This document shows, piece after piece, positions 59,027 through 64,000 of a DNA stretch of 64,000 nt; within the stretch, counting starts at the first letter, position 1; each line of letters starts with the position of its first letter. Under the pieces are notes generated by a model that saw only the letters and a program-made list of their open reading frames with translations, was not told the DNA's origin and searched no databases. The stretch covers positions 223,658-287,657 of the forward strand of contig NZ_BMSA01000009.1 of the NCBI RefSeq assembly GCF_014648915.1. Reading direction: 5' to 3'. A program made the translations under genes and the position numbers. This DNA is from Streptomyces phaeofaciens. GTDB lineage: Bacteria > Actinomycetota > Actinomycetes > Streptomycetales > Streptomycetaceae.

Positions 59027-59087
59027 TCGGTGGCGCCGGTGGTGAGCACCCGGTCCTTCACCGTCGTCGTCCCGGTGGGGATGGTGT
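59027..59087. repeat. 61-bp exact direct repeat, copy B (at the transposase junction)
   Basis: Identical to 58003-58063 in the amylase gene, same orientation, 1024 bp away. Its right edge (59087/59088) is exactly where similarity to IS5-type transposase stops. Left of it, 58867-59026 is a GC-rich stretch with a short unrecognised gene remnant. Confidence 0.95.
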
Positions 59088-59435
59088 GCGGACCGGGACC
59101 AGGGTGCCGTCCACGATCCACAACCGGTCCGCCGCATCGGCAGTGCGAGAGACGGGCTCAAGCGCCGGCAGCGGACCAAGCCGCTGGATGACCCGGCAGA
59201 CGGTGGAGGAAGAGACGCCAAGCAGCGGCCCCAACTGCCGCATCGTCAGGTTCGTGCGGTAGTACACCGCAACCATCAGCACCCGCTCGGCCAACGGCAA
59301 CGACCACGGCCGGCCCAGCAGCGTGCCGTTGCCACCCCGCTCCCGCACCACCTTCAACAGACCCGAAAACTGCATCATTCGCAGCCCCGTGAACGTCTCC
59401 ACCCACACCCGCTCAGCGCGTAAGACCCCGGCCAT
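59058..59435 (-). pseudogene. IS5-family transposase, N-terminal fragment
   Basis: 125 codons. Residues 1-115 match the N-terminal HTH part of IS5/DDE_Tnp_4-type transposases: FTGLRMMQFSGLLKVVRERG, PLAERVLMVAVYYRTNLTMR, QLGPLLGVSSSTVCRVIQRL and, at the start of the catalytic domain, RLWIVDGTLVPVR. The first catalytic Asp (in VDG) is present, but the frame then enters the amylase-derived 61 bp (TPSPPGRRR) and stops, so the rest of the DDE domain is lost. ATG 59435 is the likely original start. Non-functional as a transposase; it might still bind IS ends. Confidence 0.8.
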
Positions 59436-59477
59436 ACCAAGGAGATGCCCAGCTCAGAGCCTTGTGCAACACCCTTT
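59088..59477 (-). mobile_element. Truncated IS5-family insertion sequence
   Basis: Remnant of one end of an IS. The right end, read leftward, starts near GGGTGTTGCACAAGG (59477-59463), a typical Streptomyces IS5-type terminus. It contains the N-terminal part of the transposase and is cut at 59088 by the duplicated amylase segment. The other inverted repeat and the catalytic DDE half are missing, so it cannot move itself. Confidence 0.75.
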
Positions 59478-59951
59478 AGCGGGCGCTCCACGGCTGACGG
59501 ATCGAGATTAGTTCTTGGCGGCTCCGAGGGACTATGGACGGGCCGGGTCCGATGACGGTGAAGCCGGACATGAGCTTGGTCAGCAGGGCATCAGCAGGGC
59601 CTTCAAGGGCCGCTGGCAGCGACCTCGTACTGCAGGCTCTGGACGGCGGCGAGAGCGGAGACCAGCGCGCCGAGTTAGGAGGTCTGCAGGAGTGTCAGGT
59701 ACACGTGCTGCCGGTTCCGGCAGTAGTCCACGGCGGCACGCGCGGTCGCAGGCTTTACTGACATACCGCCGCCCCGACACCTGCGTCGGTGCCGTTTTGA
59801 GAGCGCCGTAGGCGTTACGTGGTGGAGGTTGTACGAAAGTGGCATGACGGTGAGACAACTTGCTTGTTGTGTGTGCCGATCAATCTTGAGGCCACTACGT
59901 GGAGCTGCCTACCCAGAGAGCCTGTCCGCGCCAATCCCTATGCTTGAACGC
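59478..59951. other. Intergenic remnant DNA, 474 bp
   Basis: No intact gene is supported. At about 59820-59900 the plus strand reads WWRLYESGMTVRQLACCVCR, which resembles the start of small helix-turn-helix proteins of actinomycete plasmids and phages and breaks off after that. The rest gives only short frames without start signals. GC content is visibly lower than in the amylase region. Confidence 0.5.
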
Positions 59952-60130
59952 ATGAGTGTTCCAGTAAATGAGGGGCTGACCTTGGGGGTTGTCAGCGAGA
60001 TCGTCGAGAGGAAGATCCTGACCGACACGGTGAGGATCTCCCGGCCGGGTGAACCGGTGTTCAACCCGGACACCGGCCAGTACGAGCCGGGTCCGCCTGT
60101 CACGGTGTACGACGGGCAGGGCGGGGTGTT
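59952..60130 (+). pseudogene. Phage DUF6093-like protein, N-terminal fragment
   Basis: From ATG 59952 the frame reads NEGLTLGVVSEIVERKILTD, then TVRISRPGEPVFNPDTGQYE and PGPPVTVYDGQGGV. This matches the opening of DUF6093, a small structural or head-completion protein of actinophages (about 140 residues). Similarity ends near 60130, where lantibiotic-dehydratase-like sequence begins in another frame. No ribosome-binding site of note is present. It is a prophage relic, not an active gene. Confidence 0.6.
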
Positions 60131-60518
60131 CTCCGACTGCGCTACGGGCGTACCGTGCTCGCCACCGCGCGGTGGCGACTGGGGCCCGCGGAGCTGCCCG
60201 GCCGCGACAGCACGCAGGGCGAATGGGATGTGGCGCTGGACGACTGGAGGACCCGACGGCGGACGCCGCAACGGGTGTTCCTGGCCGAGGACGACCGTCG
60301 CCCGTGCCTCGACCTGGACCAGGCCGGGCACCGCTCCCTGCTGCGCCAGCACCTGAACCGTGACCGACCAGCGCTCCTCGTTGAAGCCCCGAGACGCGGC
60401 GCATACGGCTGGTGCGGTGATCGCGCGCACGAGGTCGTCGTGCCAGAACGAGGCGCGGCCATCGCGATCATCAGGCCGGGCGTAACCGCCCAGCGACTGG
60501 GTGACAGCTCGTCCTGGC
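60128..60518 (+). pseudogene. Lantibiotic dehydratase (LanB) fragment
   Basis: About 130 codons in the frame of 60155. The text RLRYGRTVLATARWRLGPAE, DDWRTRRRTPQRVFLAEDDR, CLDLDQAGHRSLLRQHLNRD and AYGWCGDRAHEVVVP is the C-terminal part of the LanB N-terminal (glutamylation) domain. It then reaches RPGVTAQRLGDSSSW, the entry to the SpaB-C domain. Both ends are broken: the left joins DUF6093-like DNA, the right runs into a CRISPR-type repeat at 60515. A full LanB has about 1000 residues, so this is a relic of a lanthipeptide or thiopeptide gene cluster. Confidence 0.6.
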
Positions 60519-60680
60519 TCACCCCCGCTCGCGCGGGGATCACGCCACCCTGCGGCTCGACAACCAGGACGGCCGCGGGGAAGTGCGGGGGAGTTCCCCG
60601 CGTGAGCGGGGGTGAGCCGATGGGCACCGGTACCACCACCCAGGACCGGGCGAGTTCCCTGCACGAGATGCTGGGGGTGC
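60515..60680. CRISPR. Remnant of a type I-E CRISPR array
   Basis: Three 29-nt repeat-like units. 60515-60543 is in minus orientation (GTGATCCCCGCGCGAGCGGG...). 60591-60619 is in plus orientation (GAGTTCCCCGCGTGAGCGGG...), 25 of 29 matching the first. 60652-60680 is degenerate: the first 16 nt match at 13, the 3' half has decayed. The interval 60620-60651 is exactly 32 nt, giving the 61-bp period of type I-E arrays with a decayed terminal repeat. The first two are inverted relative to each other, 47 nt apart. No cas gene is in the window. Confidence 0.65.
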
Positions 60681-61122
60681 CTGCTACTGACCTGCGGCTT
60701 CGATACCTGGTGCGGTGGCTGGCAACTCGACCGCACGCCACTGCTGTTGACCGTGACTGAGCCCTGCATCTGGCACGAATCGCAGTCGACAACAGTCAGC
60801 CACGACGGCGGGGCGCGCCGACCGACCACGCACGCGTGTGCCTCGCTGCACCGTACCGGCCTCAGCCACGCTGCCATGCCGTCGTCCAGAGCAAGCCGCG
60901 TCGGCGGAAGAGTGGCGGTGAGACCTTGGGTGAGGACCTCTTCGTCCCGAAGCAACTTGAGTTGGGGCGCTGCCCAAGCCTGGTATGGCACTCACCTGCG
61001 CTGATGGTCCGCTGACGTTCGCGGTCGTCCGCCGGTGTTTGTCGGCGTTGTCACGCAGTTAGACACTCACCGCTGATGCGTCCTGGAGGTGTTTGCGGAG
61101 GAGCAGCATCTGATCCGCAGCT
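60681..61122. other. Gap of 442 bp without a supported gene
   Basis: Several overlapping frames exist on both strands (for example minus 60995-60684), but none has a recognisable domain, a ribosome-binding site or Streptomyces-like codon bias. GC is lower than elsewhere. It probably consists of remnants like the preceding stretch. No terminator is obvious after the STAND gene that ends at 61123. Confidence 0.6.
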
Positions 61123-63264
61123 CTAAGTGGATCGGTCAGCGTCGGTATCTATCTGCTGTACGGTCTGAGCGACTTCACGCGCCCCGGCGAGGCTGTTGCG
61201 GCTGTTCAAGGTGTAGGGGTGCGTGTCGCCCAGGACCTGCTCGCACCGGGCGAGGCTGGCCTCCAGCAGAGAAATGGCTCGTCCCAGATCCCCCGCCGAC
61301 TGGTAAGCGAGCGCCAGGTCTTTGCTGGAGGCCAGGGTGTAGGGGTGGGTGTCGCCCAGGACCTGCTCGCACTGGGCGAGGGTGGCTTCCATTAGGGGGA
61401 TGGCTCGTCCCAGGTCCCCCGCCGACTGGTAGGAATTGGCGAGGTTGTGGCGGCTGATCAGGGTGGCTGGGTGGGTGTCGCCCAAGACCTGCTCATGCTC
61501 GGCGAGGGTGGCTTCCAGTAGAGGGATGGCTCGTACCAGGTCCCCCGCCGATTGGTAGGCGTAGGCGAGGTTGTGGCGGCTGGCTAGAGTTTCTGGGTGG
61601 GTGTCGCCCAGGGCCTGCTCGCGCTGGGCGAGGGTGGCCTCGTGCAAAGCGATGGCCCTTCCCGGATCCCCCGCGTCACGGTAGGCCTCGGCGAGGTTGT
61701 TGCGGCTGGTCAGAGTGTCTGGGTGGGTGTCGCCCAGGGCCTGCTCGCACTGGGCGAGGGTGGCCTCCAGCAGAGGGATGGCCCGTTCCAGATTGCCCGC
61801 CGACTGGTATGCGAGGGCGAGGTTGATGCGGTTGTTCAGGGTGTCGGGGTGGGTATCGCCCAGGCTCTGCTTGCACTGGGCGACAGTGGCCTCCAGCAGA
61901 GGGATGGCCCGCGCAGTGTGGCCTTGCTGGTGTAACCGTTCCGCCGCAGACTCGTACGCATCAACAAGTTGTGTATTGTGGTGTTCGGGCGGGCTGGTGG
62001 CGGCGAGGGTGACGAGGTGGGGTGTGAAGGTGTCCAACTGGTCCTCGGTGGGGGTGTCCTGACCCGGCAGCGGGGTCAGGCTGTGGAGGATTGCTTGTTC
62101 GGCGCGATTGCGTCCTTGCACGTGCCGGAGCGGCTGGGTGCCATCGGTGTTCTGCGGGGCGCGTAGGACGGCCTGGACCAGGCGGTGGACGCTGAGGGTA
62201 GTGCCGGTGTCGGTGACCATGCTGTACGCGGTGAGAGTTCCGATGGCTTCGGCGATGTCGTCCGGGTCGGTACCGGGAGGGGTGAGCAGGCTGTGAGGGA
62301 TGTCGTCGGGTGCCAGCCAGGCTGAGGTGTGCAGCAATTCCACGGCCAGCGGATCGACCATCCCCAAGGTGTGGAGGGTGACGTTCCAGATGCGGGCGAG
62401 GGTGCTTTCGGTGTTGGTGCCGCGGGCGGTCTTGGCAAGTTTGGTGTCCAGGCGGCGGCGGTAGGAGTCGAGGCTGACGCCACGGTTCTGGGCCAGGTAG
62501 GCGCCAGCCTGTTTGATCGCCAGAGGGAAGTACCCCAGCTTGCTGGCAAGGGACCGGGCCTCAGCTTGTTGGCGGGGCGTCGGGCCGGTCTCCTTGAACA
62601 CGAGCCGGCACAGCAGGGCGGTGGCATCGTCGGGGTCGAGGTTGCCGAGGGTCAGGGTGGTGGCGCTGTCGGGCCAGCCAGTGGTGAGGCGGCTGGTGGC
62701 AAGGTGATGGCCCCGGTGGAGGGCGCCGGTGTAGGGGGCGAGATCGTCCGGGTTCTCCACGTTGTCGTAAACCAGCAGCCAGCCCGAATGCCAGGCGAGC
62801 CACTGCATCGCCCACGCCACCTGTGCCGAACGCTTGGCTGTGGTGGCCCAGTCTGGCAGTAGGGCCTGGGTGAGGCTCGCAAGGGAGGTCTCGATCTCGT
62901 CGGGAGATGCTGCGTTGATCCACCAGATGAGGGTGTAGTCGCCGCGGTGGCGGTGGGCGTAGTGCAGGGCGAGCGTGGTCTTGCCAATCCCGCCCAGACC
63001 GTGCACCGTCCCGCTCTGTGTGATCGCACTCTCATGCCGACTGGTCAGGATGTGCCTCAGACGGCCAAGTTCCTCGTCCCGTCCCAGGCAAAGTGCGGCC
63101 GGAGGCAGGTTCGAGGTGCCCGGTGCAGCGGTGACCTTCTCCGGTGAGTGCAGGGCCTCGGAGGGGAGCACGTCACCGCTGATCGCAGTACCGATGTTCT
63201 GAGCGGCAATCGGCCTCTGCCCGGCCGCCTCGATCCGCAGCCGGGACTCGTCGTCGGTGTTCAT
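61123..63264 (-). CDS. STAND (NLR-like) ATPase: amyloid-type motif, NB-ARC, six TPR repeats
   Basis: 713 residues. Residues 9-31 (LRIEAAGQRPIAAQNIGTAI then SGD) carry a short motif shared with the protein encoded upstream. NB-ARC spans about 60-340: P-loop GLGGIGKTTLAL (89-100), Walker B WLLVYDNVE, sensor HLATSRLTTGW, GxP-like LGYFPLAIKQAGAYLA and the MHD-like SVHRLVQAVLR. Residues 452-703 are six 42-residue TPRs of kinesin-light-chain type (RAIPLLEATLAQCEQALGDT). The architecture is that of bacterial NLR-like receptors: TPRs sense, NB-ARC oligomerises, the N-terminal motif recruits an effector. ATG 63264 overlaps the small gene's stop (ATGA). A defence or cell-death role is inferred. Confidence 0.85.
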   Translation of the reverse strand: MNTDDESRLRIEAAGQRPIAAQNIGTAISGDVLPSEALHSPEKVTAAPGTSNLPPAALCLGRDEELGRLRHILTSRHESAITQSGTVHGLGGIGKTTLALHYAHRHRGDYTLIWWINAASPDEIETSLASLTQALLPDWATTAKRSAQVAWAMQWLAWHSGWLLVYDNVENPDDLAPYTGALHRGHHLATSRLTTGWPDSATTLTLGNLDPDDATALLCRLVFKETGPTPRQQAEARSLASKLGYFPLAIKQAGAYLAQNRGVSLDSYRRRLDTKLAKTARGTNTESTLARIWNVTLHTLGMVDPLAVELLHTSAWLAPDDIPHSLLTPPGTDPDDIAEAIGTLTAYSMVTDTGTTLSVHRLVQAVLRAPQNTDGTQPLRHVQGRNRAEQAILHSLTPLPGQDTPTEDQLDTFTPHLVTLAATSPPEHHNTQLVDAYESAAERLHQQGHTARAIPLLEATVAQCKQSLGDTHPDTLNNRINLALAYQSAGNLERAIPLLEATLAQCEQALGDTHPDTLTSRNNLAEAYRDAGDPGRAIALHEATLAQREQALGDTHPETLASRHNLAYAYQSAGDLVRAIPLLEATLAEHEQVLGDTHPATLISRHNLANSYQSAGDLGRAIPLMEATLAQCEQVLGDTHPYTLASSKDLALAYQSAGDLGRAISLLEASLARCEQVLGDTHPYTLNSRNSLAGAREVAQTVQQIDTDADRST
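61156..61911 (-). repeat. Six 126-bp tandem repeats encoding the TPRs
   Basis: Units run leftward from 61911, 61785, 61659, 61533, 61407 and 61281, each exactly 126 bp (42 codons), with strong nucleotide identity, for example GGTGGGTGTCGCCCAGGACC recurring in most of them. Such uniformity points to recent amplification or gene conversion and predicts repeat-number variation among strains. Confidence 0.92.
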
Positions 63265-63686
63265 GGACGTGGCGCGGTGTGACCGTCACCGGTGATCGCG
63301 GTACCGATGTGCTGAGCTGCGATCGACCGCTCACCGGACGCCGTGATGGTGACCGAACCCGCGGCTTGCGCAGGCAGCATCGCGGCCAGTTCCGCCCGCA
63401 GTTCGGCATCATCCTGCAACGCGCGCCGAAGCAGCCTTCCCAGCACGGCCGCTGTATAGGACTCATCCTGTTCGTCAGCGGCCTCGTTCACCACGCGTTC
63501 CAGTTCGGCCTGGCCGGCCTCGTCCCGGCGCCGCCACACCGCCTGAAGGATGCGCTGCCCGAGCGCCACTGTGGCGTCCGCGGCTGTGCCCTCAGCCCGA
63601 GTGAGAACGGCCGCTCCGAACGCACTGACCGCAGTCGTCAGATATGGACCCGCCTGCTCGACCAACTGCACGATCTCAGCACTCAC
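63261..63686 (-). CDS. Small helical putative effector with C-terminal amyloid-type motif
   Basis: 141 residues. Residues 1-105 are helical: a Gly/Ala-rich amphipathic start (IVQLVEQAGPYLTTAVSAFG, AAVLTRAEGTAADATVALGQ), then charged helices (RRRDEAGQAELERVVNEAAD). Residues 112-134 (VTITASGERSIAAQHIGTAI then TGD) repeat the motif at the N-terminus of the STAND ATPase encoded next; 15 of 23 positions are identical. This is the effector side of an amyloid-signalling pair. The N-terminal domain may be a membrane-disrupting (MLKL/HeLo-like, Bell-type) module, though this is not certain. GTG 63684-63686 follows GGGGGACAA. Its stop overlaps the STAND gene start by four bases, so both are co-expressed. 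Confidence 0.75.
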   Translation of the reverse strand: MSAEIVQLVEQAGPYLTTAVSAFGAAVLTRAEGTAADATVALGQRILQAVWRRRDEAGQAELERVVNEAADEQDESYTAAVLGRLLRRALQDDAELRAELAAMLPAQAAGSVTITASGERSIAAQHIGTAITGDGHTAPRP

Positions 63687-64000
63687 TTGTCCCCCGACCT
63701 ACGCGGCTCCCGAAGGCACCAGCGTAGAAAAGCCAGACTCCTGATGAGGCCAAAACACCCGAACCACCCACAGCAGTGAAGCTTTCCGCCACCCGCAGTC
63801 GGCAAGCGCCCGCTGGCTGGAATTGCGAGCCTCCAGCGTGGCCGCCTTTCCCAACCCACTACTCTCCCCGCCCCATCCCCTCTCTCAGGGCCGATGACCT
63901 GAGCAAGCCGCGAGGGTCGGCGCGGAACGATGGCTCGGGAGCCATCAGCTTGGGAAGCTGCGGGCATTTGAGGCTGATTCTTGCCCTGGCCTGGGGAAAC
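63687..64000. other. Promoter side of the STAND pair; no gene seen
   Basis: The 314 bases to the window edge hold a minus frame (63967-63683) without a recognisable domain or ribosome-binding site, and no convincing plus-strand gene. The promoter of the small effector-like gene should lie at about 63700-63760; a TTTTCTAC-like -10 region at about 63733-63726 (minus) is a weak candidate. Confidence 0.5.

Noticed and set aside
60155..60760. Intact-looking 201-codon frame 60155-60760
   Set aside because: It fuses LanB-like sequence to text such as LTPARAG and VPRVSGGEP, which are translated CRISPR repeats. It is not one protein.
59909..60991. 360-codon minus-strand frame across the CRISPR remnant
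   Set aside because: The segments LTPAHAGNSP and DPRASGGEPG are antisense translations of the repeats. There is no start signal and no domain.
63683..63967. 94-codon minus frame upstream of the effector-like gene
   Set aside because: No domain, no ribosome-binding site and mixed codon use. It is more likely the promoter region of the STAND pair.

Overview
The window is high-GC actinomycete chromosome, almost certainly Streptomyces. Supporting signs are the extreme G/C at third codon positions, GTG starts, many ATGA and GTGA four-base stop/start overlaps, a sugar ABC transporter with no local ATPase (Streptomyces share one such as MsiK), secreted glycosidases, a two-PAS/GAF SpoIIE phosphatase and many small regulators. 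About 59 kb reads as ordinary chromosome. The last 5 kb (59.0-64.0 kb) is lower in GC and built from pieces of mobile and accessory DNA.

1-12.4 kb: after a VOC-protein fragment comes a beta-1,4-galactan locus: LacI repressor, lipoprotein solute-binding protein and two permeases on the minus strand, divergent from an intracellular GH42 beta-galactosidase and a secreted GH53 endo-galactanase. A LacI-type operator lies in the shared promoter. Galactan would be cut outside, its oligosaccharides imported, and these split to galactose inside. Next are a small HTH regulator, a strictosidine-synthase/SMP-30 beta-propeller, crcB-DUF190-crcB (fluoride export) and uppP.

12.4-27.9 kb: a GntR/FadR regulator leads amino-acid permease, R. 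etli-type L-asparaginase, aspartate ammonia-lyase and glutaminase, a coherent set for asparagine, aspartate and glutamine breakdown. A TPR protein, two polyprenol-linked sugar transferases, a D-Ala-D-Ala carboxypeptidase (convergent and overlapping), a short second Rho, a P450 with a MITE-like insertion at its stop codon, and a proline-rich membrane protein follow.

27.9-49.5 kb: small regulator-plus-enzyme units. These include SnoaL/PadR/methyltransferase, serine hydrolase, CE7 esterase, Rv1733c-like protein, a molybdopterin oxidoreductase with FAD reductase, quinone oxidoreductase with GNAT, MarR, PrmC-like methyltransferase, PAS/GAF/SpoIIE phosphatase, FadH with PadR, secreted FnIII and GH75 chitosanase proteins, and SDR with TetR. 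Several regulators have a clear palindrome beside them.

49.5-58.9 kb: PTS-dependent dihydroxyacetone kinase (dhaKLM), a Tat-exported DUF3500 protein, an OmpR-type two-component system and a 1000-residue secreted alpha-amylase.

58.9-64 kb: accessory segment. A truncated IS5-type transposase is joined exactly to a 61-bp duplicate of alpha-amylase sequence. It is followed by a phage DUF6093 fragment, a lantibiotic-dehydratase fragment and remnants of a type I-E CRISPR array without cas genes. The segment ends with the most interesting locus: two overlapping genes for a small helical protein and an NB-ARC/TPR STAND (NLR-like) ATPase that carry the same short motif at the C-terminus of one and the N-terminus of the other. 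This is the layout of bacterial amyloid-signalling effector/receptor pairs and suggests a cell-death or defence module.
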